DNA of 64,000 nt from Cymbomonas tetramitiformis (Eukaryota; Chlorophyta; Pyramimonadophyceae; Pyramimonadales; Pyramimonadaceae), in contig LGRX02034331.1 of NCBI GenBank assembly GCA_001247695.2, positions 1-64,000 on the forward strand, in the 5' to 3' direction. The translations under genes were made by a program, and so were the position numbers. The notes under the pieces were generated by a model. That model was given only the letters and a program-made list of their open reading frames with translations. It was not told the DNA's origin and made no database searches. Numbering within the stretch: the first letter of the stretch is position 1; each line of letters opens with the position of its first letter. Shown here one piece after another: positions 44,479 to 52,467 of this stretch.

Positions 44479-45592
44479 TGCACACACAGAAAGTGGTCCA
44501 AGGAAAAGCTCACGCACACTCACTCGCACATTCGCTCACTCGCCCACTCGCTCACTCGCTCACTTAAATACTCACAAACTTGCACACACACACAATTTGC
44601 AAGGATAAGCATACACACACACAATTTGTATGAGGGCAACCCAGTTTATCATTCTCAGCCCCTTGGGACAGCGCTTGGGCATTGTGGCCGTGGCGTCGGT
44701 GGACAAGCTCTCTTGAGACCAGGCTGTAGGGGGCAGCGGGGTGATGTGGGGTGTGGCCTTGGTGGTGGAGGGGTGGCTCGATTGGCGGAGATGAGCCGGC
44801 TCCAGAGACACAACAGCAGTGCGCCGGCGGGACAGCCACAGAGGGGCTCAGGTGGCCCAGTGAGGCTCAGGGAGCAGATGGGTGGTCTTGCGCGTGGGCT
44901 TGGTGGTGGAGATATGGCTCGCGCAGCTCGGGGGGCAGGGATGAACCGGCTTCAGGCACAAGGCGGCAGTGCGCTGGCGGTGCAGATGCAGAGGGGCTCG
45001 GGTGGCTCAGCGAGGCTTAGGGGGTCCCATTCTTCACTAGTGAGCTCCGGAGAATCCGGATGAGTGTCCCGAAGTGTGTGCTGAATCCTTTGATCCCCGG
45101 CGTGGGTACATAGTGCAGTCTCCTGTGGCTTCGGGGTGCCAAAGGATTCGCAAGGATAAGCATACACACACATTGAATCCTTTGATCCCCGGCGTGGGTA
45201 CATAGTGCAGTCTCCTGTGGCTACGGGGTGCCAAAGGATTCGCAAGGATAAGCATACACACACAATTACTCACTGCAACTGGACTTCGGTAGCTAGCGGG
45301 CACCAAAGAAAATGCTCGAAGGATAAGCATACTCGCACAAGCTGACAAAAAAACAACCTTATGTGAAAACGTCCCGTAACCATCTTGCACATATCTAGTT
45401 CTTGCTAAAACTGCATTTTAGGCGGTGTGTGTGTCTGGCACAACTTTCTCATTGTGTTTCAAGTTGTATAAAGCTGAAATAGTGCGACATGCGTTTGTTG
45501 CTTTGCAGGAGTGGGCTTACATAAAACAAAAAAGTGGACTAGTCAACGTTACAAATGCGTTTATGAATGCTTCAGAGGAATGTGGGAGGGGG
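32622..45592 (+). CDS. Ankyrin-repeat protein gene with one-repeat exons (full-length copy)
   Basis: Eight exons are inferred from ankyrin consensus and GT-AG sites: 32,622-32,756; 33,006-33,104; 33,401-33,523; 33,792-33,893; 34,062-34,160; 34,698-34,796; 43,520-43,615; 45,509-45,592. Lengths are 135, 99, 123, 102, 99, 99, 96 and 84 bp. All are multiples of three, so every intron is phase 0, and several exons encode exactly one 33-residue ankyrin repeat. Examples are GSTALHLAAANGHAGVAKLL, TALHWAAANGHHG, YTALHEAAANGHAQVAKAL and TPLHRAAQNGHAAVVAALL. The start (ATG CTT CGA CCC) is the first in-frame Met before the first repeat. Exon 8 either stops at a GTGAGT donor (45,593) or reads on to a TAG at 45,665. 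Intron 6 is 8.7 kb and full of repeats. Ankyrin arrays bind proteins; the partner is unknown. Confidence 0.75.
34354..34508. repeat. 51-bp minisatellite, three copies, in ankyrin intron 5
   Basis: Units contain ACTGCCTGGAGCTCGGCAAG followed by AGAGACTATGCTATTCTTAG. The period 51 is divisible by three, so it translates as 17-residue HCLELGKRDYAILRT repeats. There is no sign that it is an exon. Confidence 0.75.
34900..35126. repeat. Diverged GGCATG-rich repeats in ankyrin intron 6
   Basis: Imperfect units with GTTGGCTCCGTA/GATATGCC, ACATGGCAAGGCATGCATGC and similar words. The same family reappears at 43,260-43,490 near the far end of the intron. Confidence 0.5.
35127..35340. repeat. 52-bp minisatellite, four copies, in ankyrin intron 6
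   Basis: Units read GTTCATCGCCATGGACTTTT with TCCTGGGTTAACTGGAGTGC or TCCTGAGTTAAC. Two variants alternate (GGG/GAG and CACC/CACT), suggesting a 104-bp higher-order unit. Confidence 0.85.
35640..35890. repeat. 38-bp minisatellite flanking the DIRS-like element
   Basis: Units read ATAGGCGCAGCGGTTTTATG plus ATTATCATATATGACTTG, repeated about four times from 35,705, with diverged copies upstream. Related sequence resumes on the other side of the DIRS-like element at about 40,870-40,945, so the element appears to have inserted within this array. Confidence 0.8.
36104..36273 (-). repeat. DIRS-like element internal repeat A2
   Basis: 170 bp, nearly identical to 40,698-40,867. Contains the last codons of the recombinase and GGATTCCCACGGGCGGAACT on the + strand. 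Confidence 0.85.
36208..37640 (-). CDS. Tyrosine recombinase of the DIRS-like element with N-terminal Tudor-like segment
   Basis: The frame stays open back to 39,792, but the part opposite pol is a shadow. The real protein begins near 37,640. First comes VKVYWPQDDAWYTGTV followed by HIAYEDGDKEDLDMSKERYE, which resembles plant Tudor/Agenet-like SH3 folds. A SAM-like N-terminal binding region follows (NYQPKARAFMAFCEVEGR). The catalytic domain has Arg in FVTFGRPETGVSM, HSTR (the HxxR box) in GHFSGHSTRKGACTCA, and a Tyr in AIHSYIDP after GGWSQLSS. The last ~20 residues run into repeats B1 and A2. The enzyme integrates circular cDNA without target duplication. There is no clear Met before the Tudor-like part, so expression by frameshift from pol is likely. 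Confidence 0.8.
37650..39587 (-). CDS. DIRS-like Pol: reverse transcriptase, RNase H, Dam-like methyltransferase
   Basis: 645 residues. The RT core has RLVMDFRWLN (91-100), FSFDLQDGY with the first catalytic Asp at 130, LPFGWNDSP (162-170), and PYMDD at 231-235 holding the other two Asp residues. RNase H has D401 (VHTDASLFAWGGV), Glu near 434-436, D459 (FYCDNQAVVAML) and D509 (ANEWADRLSR). The C-terminal part has VDRFASELSAQLPRYY and NPPW at 580-583, the signature of the phage-type N6-adenine methyltransferase domain found in DIRS elements. It would copy the element RNA into DNA. All expected catalytic residues are present, so this reading frame may be functional. Translation probably starts upstream or by overlap with ORF1, since the given Met is not conserved-looking. 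Confidence 0.88.
   Translation of the reverse strand: MRSRRGAWRAAGANSEVMQWISKGARMRWVDKAPLPFDHGVSLGDATPPQLEWMAAETERCLRTGAWVRARRRRHVSRVFLVPKPGTNKWRLVMDFRWLNSHCVKSRCKMETLKKLRRLAKPNDWCFSFDLQDGYHVVGIDPAFQEYMQFDVRGELFQCGALPFGWNDSPRIFVKVMKVLVECLRSPRSAEDRREVRKLQSGSKVRRRWAVRRRAGGCGREEHQQGARVLPYMDDFLLLLSSRIEALRARELTSRVLVRLGLSRNEKKGQWEPTQLVEHLGLEVDLKAGQFRVTPARLQKIHLQSKALLSEASRQRRWLPARKLAAFTGLCQSVYLAVPPARLYLRELHFVLSTRRGWGAKVKLTRQAWSDIEWWLRLPAQSRWNGRKIWRSPTRAKVHTDASLFAWGGVLNLKHAARGFWSDELRHLHITHLELEAVYKTVQSFLRELTGKVVRFYCDNQAVVAMLSHFTSRNPELMRRMRRLWILLDLKDIELQARYIRSEANEWADRLSRDRDLDDWRLNRRWFQWAEREWHQHTVDRFASELSAQLPRYYAQWHDPGCEGVDSLAFSWLGEVNWVNPPWSLLDELAPYWPGQMWFQLEAMADEVVILPRGRDLFTPSRLGGSELLGASSWDGIMFRISASR
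39665..40578 (-). CDS. Gag-like ORF1 of the DIRS-like element (single frameshift)
   Basis: Starts MSQDGEQSASENNSGAGEQP with a predicted coiled coil around MMKQMETLAARVEVAEEA. The first frame is lost in a run of seven C residues (40,241-40,247). The second frame continues through YEQLVLAPALSYMHDAIAF and ends in a Gly/Lys-rich tail (about GGKGKGAAGGGAGKGEGG) suited to nucleic-acid binding. One more C in the homopolymer would join the frames, so this is either a recent loss, a base-calling error or programmed slippage. It lacks a CCHC knuckle, as is common in DIRS elements. Confidence 0.65.
40698..40867 (-). repeat. DIRS-like element left repeat A1
   Basis: Partner of 36,104-36,273. Forms the 5' end of the element on the minus strand, upstream of gag. 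Confidence 0.85.
40945..43260. repeat. Interspersed repeats in ankyrin intron 6, no gene
   Basis: Two mobile-looking segments recur. One contains AGCTCACTAGTGAAGAATGG followed by ACCCCCTAAGCC, at 41,809 and 43,131, and inverted near 45,045. The other contains GTAGCCACAGGAGACTGCAC and CGGGGATCAAAGGATTCAG, at about 42,055 and 43,048, and inverted near 42,720 and 45,080-45,230. No open frame with a domain was found. Confidence 0.6.
43775..44412. repeat. 38-bp minisatellite, about 16 copies, in ankyrin intron 7
   Basis: Units read CATTGTGATTGTTGGGTCTC plus GGCGAACTTCCTCTAGTG, with a few shortened or extended copies. The array lies between exons 7 and 8 and is followed by CT and CA microsatellites (44,445-44,610). 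Confidence 0.9.
44640..45265. repeat. Inverted copies of the intron-6 interspersed repeats
   Basis: Carries GCTCGCGCAGCTCGGGGGGC and the reverse complement of the ACTAGTGAAGAATGG segment. Two direct ~85-bp copies of GATCCCCGGCGTGGGTACAT plus ATAGTGCAGTCTCCTGTGGC follow (45,091 and 45,186). They lie in the intron between exons 7 and 8, in opposite orientation to those in intron 6. Confidence 0.65.
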
Positions 45593-47235
45593 GTGAGTAT
45601 CCTAGATATCGCACAACCAGTGGAGGTACCAAAAATCGATGAGCGGCTTGTTCCAAAATATCAATAGGATTTGATTGTTGAAATATGTGTGCTATGCCAA
45701 ATCATGAGCAACTCCAAGAAATCATCAGTGCTTGTCGCAGTGATGCAGCTGAGTATGCCGGATGGTGAAAGATATGCACTAAATGGTCCCCTTTTGAACA
45801 TGATAGGATATGTAGATATATATATATAATGTGTGTGTGTGTGTGTGTGTATATATATTATGTGTGTATACACACACACACACACACACACATATATATC
45901 GATACATATATTACGATAGGAAGTATACACACACACACACATATATATATATATATTAATACGTGGCATGTACATTTGTATTTGCTCAATAGTCTGATGC
46001 GCGAGTCTTACATCAAGACATATATCGACGTGAAGCAAGAGTATAAATCTGGAAAGAGTGTTGGTAGGCTCCATCCGTAGATATGTATATCACTCATTTT
46101 TATTGGACTGCATTGTACCGCATTTTGCGTATAATGGGACCAATAATTTATATGCACGGATATTGGAAACTATTGTCGTAAACAGTGAAAGAATAATAGC
46201 CATTCGCATAAGTATGTATTGGGATATCACAATCCACGGACCCAGCTTGCAATTGCTATTTTGTTTGCGACCACCAAAATCTACTTATATTGTTTTAGGG
46301 GTTTTCGGTACTGATGGATGGGCCCACTTATCCACGGTCCTTTGCCATCATGGTCGTGACAATGTTAGGCACGTGGGTACCGTGATGGTGATATGCAATC
46401 CTGAGGATATAAATGAATAACCCACTTTTCGTGTACGATAAAATAGTTTACGGTATTTTAGACGTGCGCAATGGCCGCGATGTGTCTTCTCCCCGGTAAA
46501 TACGTCTCTTTATTAATTGTGTTCTACATTGATGTTTCATCTAACGCTTATTCACTTGGTATTCACAAATATATCCTTGTTGTGGTATATCTCGTAGGTT
46601 TTGGGGCCACACACATTTCTATGCCAATTTACGTGTTTGCGAGTTTGGTCACGTCTTACTAAACGTGATGGTCGACTGAGATGGGGTGAGCGACCCCAAT
46701 CACCTCGGTGAGTATGCTTCGAGTATACGGTGTGCCTCGTGAGGTGTTGTTTATGGTAGCGGGCCATTTTTTGTCGTACGGTAGGGTTTTTTATGCCGCA
46801 GACTATTTTGTCGCAGGTACGACAAAACATGACTTGTGGGCGCATTTTGTCGCAGCTACGACAAAAATGGACTCGAGGATGCATTTTGTCGCAAAAACGT
46901 ATCAGAAATTTATTCAAATTTTCCGAAAATATAATGTATATTAAATGTCTAATATTGTCTAACCACGGTCTCATGTTCCCGTTTCCCGCCGCCCGCCTCC
47001 CTTTAGAAAATATTAGACATTCAATATACATATGAACACGTCGATGATGATTTTTATGATGATTATTCAATTATATTAATCAATTAGAAAAGTTAGAAAA
47101 GTTACCGCCAGAGATTACAACCCGTACTGCCAAACAGGAACCAAATGCACCTTCTCTCACATTCAACTGGAATGCCCGGGCCCGGGTAACTCGCTTGTAC
47201 ACCTTAGAGGAGATCAGGAGAACAAGATGATGAAC
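45593..47235. other. Downstream of ankyrin exon 8: CA/GT microsatellites and small hairpins
   Basis: Includes GT and CA tracts (45,830-45,955). A segment at about 46,795-46,895 has TTTTGTCGCAGSTACGACAAAA-type inverted words three times. A ~30-bp-arm hairpin lies at 46,932-46,963 and 47,003-47,033 (TGTATATTAAATGTCTAATA and its inverse). The final ankyrin exon or 3' UTR may lie here (for example around 46,000-46,078), but I cannot place it with confidence. Confidence 0.45.
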
Positions 47236-48787
47236 TAAAAAAGCATGTGGCGGCTGAGGTTACAGGGGAACCAAAGCTGCTGAATCCAGGGAAGGGCTCC
47301 TCTTTCATTGACATTTGCTCCGAAACTCTTTTTCCACTTGCTGACCTTCGCGACGAGATGAAGCGGGAGCTCTACCTTCAAGCATTGCCTGAATCAGGAA
47401 TGTGCCGCCCATCCGCTACCAAGAAGGGGACGATTGCTGTGACAGCACTTCCGGATGTAAACACTCAGAACGGCAATAATGTGTACCCTGAACTCCGATA
47501 TGCTAGGAAACAAGAGTTTTGGAAACTCCTGTCGTGGCACTATCTCTCAAAGAAAGAGTTTCCGTCACCGCTCTCACGATATGCCGCACGTTGCACGCGA
47601 CATTCATACAACACTCAAAGCGTGTAGAGATGAGTCGGGTGACCCCAAAAACTGCTACGCCATTCGAAGAAGCCTTCTTGACATCATCATTGACGCCCGC
47701 GGACTTAACGAGAATGGATGTGAAATGGTTTGTAACCCACTGAACTCACACCCCAGGATCCATTCGAGAAGATGTATTCCTTCGGACCAGATGAGAGCCG
47801 CCCTTCGGCCCTTTTGTGCAAATGGCAGGATCGGTTTCGATGGACTTGCATATGACGCCTACGTTGATCCTATCACTAATATGGGTAGGAATGTTTATGG
47901 AAACCCCCCGTTTGACAGTAAGGAAATATTCTCAAACTCAACGGTCATGGCTACCTTAGAACTTGGCCACCGTGCAGCAAACACAATACCAGGATTTCGA
48001 GGCATCTGGATCCTCCCACTCTCTCCAAAAAATCAAGAAAAGTGGATTGCTAAAGGATTTAAAATGGTTTTCAGATTTCCTCATAACACCATTCCTTTCA
48101 TCCCACACGGCTACTGGACGGGAGATGACCCATATGTTCTCCCGGGCGGAGGATGTTGCAAAGATGACTTCTCAGATGTTTGTATTATTGCCATCGATGG
48201 CCCTCCGAGCCAAGACTTTCTTGCTCATGACGGGAGTGGGGCGCAGAGAAAGATTGCAAGATGGTACATCAATGTCCTTCCCGAGAAGAAGATTACCGAA
48301 AGAAGACTGAATTGCACCGGCGTTGACTCCGAGATCTGGCAGGAAGTCCTGAGTGAAAGGAAGCTTGTCATTCCCGACAGCCTTTGCCCTTGGCCCCTCC
48401 CGCAGGAGACCCAACAGAGTGCCCACCAACAGAGTACTACGGAGGGCACTATGACACGTCTTACACAAACAGGGACAACAAACCATTTTTAGGAACTGTC
48501 ACATGGCCCAAAGAACTTACTCTGATGGGTTATCTTCCGAAGCATTTTGGACAGGTTCTTAGTACCATAGGGGTACATCAGAGAAGACTGAAGCCTCTCC
48601 TCAAAAAGCTTTCCAGGTTGTGCAGATAGCCAGATACCACACTCGCATTAGACGTGACGCCTTCCTCAATGGTCATGCTAGAGTCGAAAGCCACGACCCC
48701 CTCAGAATCACACTTAGCCGAATTTCTGGTATCACAAAAGAAGAAGTTGTTGAAAGAGCAAACATGTCTTTACCGGAACTCCCCTGA
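47236..48787 (+). pseudogene. Frameshifted gene with Dam-like (NPPF) methyltransferase domain
   Basis: Coding-like sequence passes through at least three frames. The first holds SSFIDICSETLFPLADLRDE (from 47,247). The second is a 337-residue frame (47,479-48,492). Two tails follow at about 48,384-48,629 and 48,630-48,787. The centre has RNVYGNPPFDSKEIFSNSTV, then GIWILPLSPKNQEKWIAKGF and MVFRFPHNTIPF. This matches the order of phage-type N6-adenine methyltransferases: NPP[YF], then a hydrophobic strand ending LP, then a W-containing helix, then a strand with RxF. In eukaryotes such domains mostly sit in retroelements. Introns could explain some frame changes, but the breaks look like decay. 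Element D begins 60 bp downstream. Confidence 0.5.
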
Positions 48788-50597
48788 GTGATTTTCATCT
48801 CTCCTTCTTCCCGCCTCACTAAGCTGATTTCTTGATTTACACTTCCTGCTGGAATTGGCACGGTGACTTTCATATCGTCATCGTGTCATTCCGATCATCG
48901 ATCTCGGTGAACCACAGAGTCGATTGCCTCACCGGGTATATCATTATTCTATTATGATATACATGAGCTTTTTGCCTTTCCACTGACGGCTGCCGAGAGC
49001 TTGTTCACAGATATGTCGGTTTGACATATCCGACAACGCATATTCCGTCTTTTGAGCGTTTTCTGTTCGTTAGTGGGAAGGTAGTAGGGTCGCTCTAGGC
49101 CTTTTGGCGTGGCGAGAGCGACCTAGTGCGACGTGCGTTCTGGGCGTGGCCTGCACGGTTGGATTTATTTAGTATGGCCCCTTGTGCCAAGATGACCCCA
49201 CACGAGTATGAGAAGCTGTGTGGGAGTGTAGAGAGGCAGCTTGAGAAAGTTGAGAAGTTGAGTGTTCGCCAGTTGCGCACCCTCGTCCATCATCGGTCGG
49301 TTCGAGAGGCTCCCGGCGGAGAGACAGGATACTGTCTCTTTGTCCATTGTTGTTGATAACTACGACGCAGGTGGCGATACGATCGGTGGTGTTTTAGCAC
49401 CAATTCATTCCTCTCTTCCGCAGATTTCAGATAGGGTTGGACCCCTTGATCCAACTCAGCATTTTGGTTTCGGAATCTGTCTATATCTCTCTCGTCGTTG
49501 AGAGCGCGTTGGCGCTAGCTTGCGCCACCGAGATGTCTGACTCTTGCACACATACCCCTTACGAATATATTATTTCCGATGGTGAATATTTTTCAGATGC
49601 TTTCTCTCTTGAAGGGACCTGCCCTGAATTGCACAGCTGTGTCTATTCGCCTGAGTCCATTCACGTTTCGACGCAGACGAGTTTTGCTTTCTTAGACTCT
49701 GACATTATTATTGTCAGGGATATGACCGATGACATATGTGTCATACATGTCATACCATGTCATACCATGTCATGTCATATGTCATAATGTCTGTCATCCA
49801 CCTAAGGTGAGTGACATCCGTCATCGAGAGGCCAAGTATATGGCATCGAGATGGCGAAGCAAGACAAGTTCTTGAAGTACCGAAGGGTCCTATTAAGACG
49901 CGTCTTCGCTTCTAGCATGCACTGAACAACATGCGAGCATCAAAGGCTATATCGACCAGCCGATGCAGGAAGTTCACCCAGTGCTCTCGGGTTCACAACC
50001 CGATGGTGGTAACGCATAAGATGCGTGAGGGCACTGGAAGTATGTGAGGAGCATTGGGCTCAAGCAAGCACTTCTGGTCAACAGACTGCTGCACTCATAC
50101 ACCCACCAGAATATCACGTTTGGTTGTTACCGTTCAATAACAGCAGCGTCGCACATACTGTTCGCAAAGCGAGCCCTGACATTGGTATTCTTTTCCGCTC
50201 AGGCGAAGAACGAGAACTCAAGTGCAGCATACTTGATACATATACATATATTGATTTGTATACAGCGCGAGTGAGCTCGCACACAAACCGTCGAATATCT
50301 ACACATACACGACAACTTTCGCTTCAATACATCGTCAACGATCAGCGGAGTTGTGCATAAAATTATCGGCGCGACATAAATCGCATCCAACATATACTGC
50401 GACGAGGTGTGCGCACGATATATGTATGCTGTCAATAATCGCAGGGTGTGGTACGATGTGCGAGAATTAAGCGCGCATATGAAAAATGAGCGTCGGTGCA
50501 CATAATCTCATCAACTGCGACAAAGATGCACATAATCTCATCATCAACGACACGCGACATTCGCAATTGTACCGCGCGACCCGTACAATATAATAAA

Positions 50598-50745
50598 GAT
50601 GTGCGATGATCATAATTCGTACTGTGCGACGCAGATGTGCGATGACCATAATTCGTACTGTGCGACGCAGATGTGCGATGATCATAATTCATACCGTGCG
50701 ACGCAGATGTGCGATGATCATAGTTTGTACAGTGCGACGCATGCA
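50598..50745 (+). repeat. 36-bp in-frame tandem repeat, four copies (E copy 1)
   Basis: Units read ATGTGCGATGATCATAATTC plus GTACTGTGCGACGCAG and translate to a 12-residue MCDDHNSYCATQ repeat. The same array recurs at about 51,991-52,137 in the second E copy. No larger protein context is visible. Confidence 0.8.
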
Positions 50746-51036
50746 TTAATATGCAGATTGACTGCGACATACACAATTCGTATTACGAGCATACACAGTA
50801 TGTAAAATCTCGATGTTCGTACCATATCGCACCAAGTGGGCGCATACAGCGACATATCGACGCATGATAAAATAAGGCCCAACAATACATACACATGCTG
50901 CGCAGAGATAGTGTGTGCGACACCATCATCGGTGTAAGAAGACTGGCCAGTTCAACAACAAAGCCATCAAAAACATATACAAAGGTAACTATGCACCCTA
51001 TATTGTGAGGTCACAACGTTTCTAAGAGGGGAGATA

Positions 51037-52137
51037 TGTCAGGGATATGACCGATGACATACGTGTCATACATGGCATACTTGTCATACCATGTCATGTC
51101 ATGTCATGTATTATGTCATAATGACATACGTACAGTCGTCGAGTATTGTCAGTACGGTCGACTATGACATGTACAGTCATAATGTCTGTCATCCACCTAA
51201 GGTGAGTGACATCCGTCATCGAGAGGCCAAGTATATGGCATCGAGATGGCGAAGCAAGACAAGTTCTTGAAGTACCGAAGGGTCCTGATAAGACGCGTCT
51301 TCGCTTCTAGCATGCACTGAACAACATGCGAGCATCAAAGGCTATATCGACCAGCCGATGCAGGAAGTTCACCCAGTGCTCTCGGGTTCACAACCCGGTG
51401 GTGGTAACGCATAAGATGCGTGAGGGCACTGGAAGTATGTGAGGAGCATTGGGCTCAAGCAAGCACTTTTGGTCAACAGACTGCTGCATTCATACACCCA
51501 CCAGAATATCACGTTTGGTTGTTACCGTTCAATAACAGCAGCGTCGCACATACTGTTCGCAAAGCGAGCCCTGACATTGGTATTCTTTTCCGCTCAGGCG
51601 AAGAACGAGAACTCAAGTGCAGCATACTTGATACATATACATATATTGATTTGTATACAGCGCGAGTGAGTTCGCACACAAACCGTCGAATATCTGCACA
51701 TACACGACAACTTTCGCTTCAATACATCGTCAGCGATCAGCGGAGTTGTGCATAAAATTATCGGCGCGACATAAATCGCATTCAGCATATACTGCGACGA
51801 GGTGTGCGCACGATATATGTATGCTGTCAATAATCGCAGGGTGTGGTACGATGTGCGAGAATTAAGCGCGCATATGAAAAATGAGCGTCGGTGCACATAA
51901 TCTCATCAACTGCGACAAAGATGCACATAATCTCATCATCAACGACACGCGACATTCGCAATTGTACCGCGCGACCCGTACAGTATAATAAAGATGTGCG
52001 ATGATCATAATTCGTACTGTGCGACGCAGATGTGCGATGACCATAATTCGTACTGTGCGACGCAGATGTGCGATGATCATAATTCATACCGTGCGACGCA
52101 GATGTGCGATGATCATAGTTTGTACAGTGCGACGCAT
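51037..52137 (+). repeat. Second direct copy of the E left segment
   Basis: Near-identical to 49,712-50,743 but with a longer TGACAT-rich start (an extra segment with GTCGTCGAGTATTGTCAGTA). It is preceded by purine-rich AAGAGGGGAGATA. It ends at GCGACGCAT, where inverted E sequence starts. Confidence 0.75.
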
Positions 52138-52390
52138 TGAACGGTAACAGCCAAACGTAATATTCTGGTGGGTGTATGAGTGCTGTTGGAAACAACACAG
52201 CAGCCACGGGGAGAACGCTCCCGGCGAGATAGAACGAACTCAATAATTGATAATATACGGGAATAAATACTTTGACTGACACAAGCAGAGTCACCGAAGA
52301 TGACATACCGGAAATGATACGTGACAGTACGAACATGTCACAGTGCCAATTCCAGCACACCACCTCATCTGAGGTGGCTCTACAGCTTGT

Positions 52391-52413
52391 GGAAGCGTGG
52401 TGGGCCCATAACA
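52391..52413 (-). other. Primer-binding site matching half of initiator tRNA-Met
   Basis: The + strand reads GGAAGCGTGGTGGGCCCATA followed by AC, identical over 22 nt to the D-arm-to-anticodon part of plant-type initiator tRNA-Met as I recall it. On the element's own strand it is the complement and lies one base after the 5' LTR end. This is the arrangement known from Drosophila copia and yeast Ty5, which prime with an iMet half-tRNA cut in the anticodon loop. A partial second copy lies at 56,229-56,248. Confidence 0.75.
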
Positions 52414-52467
52414 TGTTGGAAACAGCACAGCAGCCACGGGGAGAACGCTCCCGGCGAGAATCTGTAA

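Noticed and set aside
46058..46420. 120-residue frame after the ankyrin exons
   Set aside because: No ankyrin pattern, no domain and no splice site consistent with the preceding phase-0 exon. Support is too weak to annotate.
49712..52137. Element E as an LTR retrotransposon with ~1.05-kb LTRs around a 0.3-kb interior
   Set aside because: The outer boundaries with a target duplication are inverted copies. The direct pair lacks its own matching duplication and primer site. Kept only as a less likely alternative.
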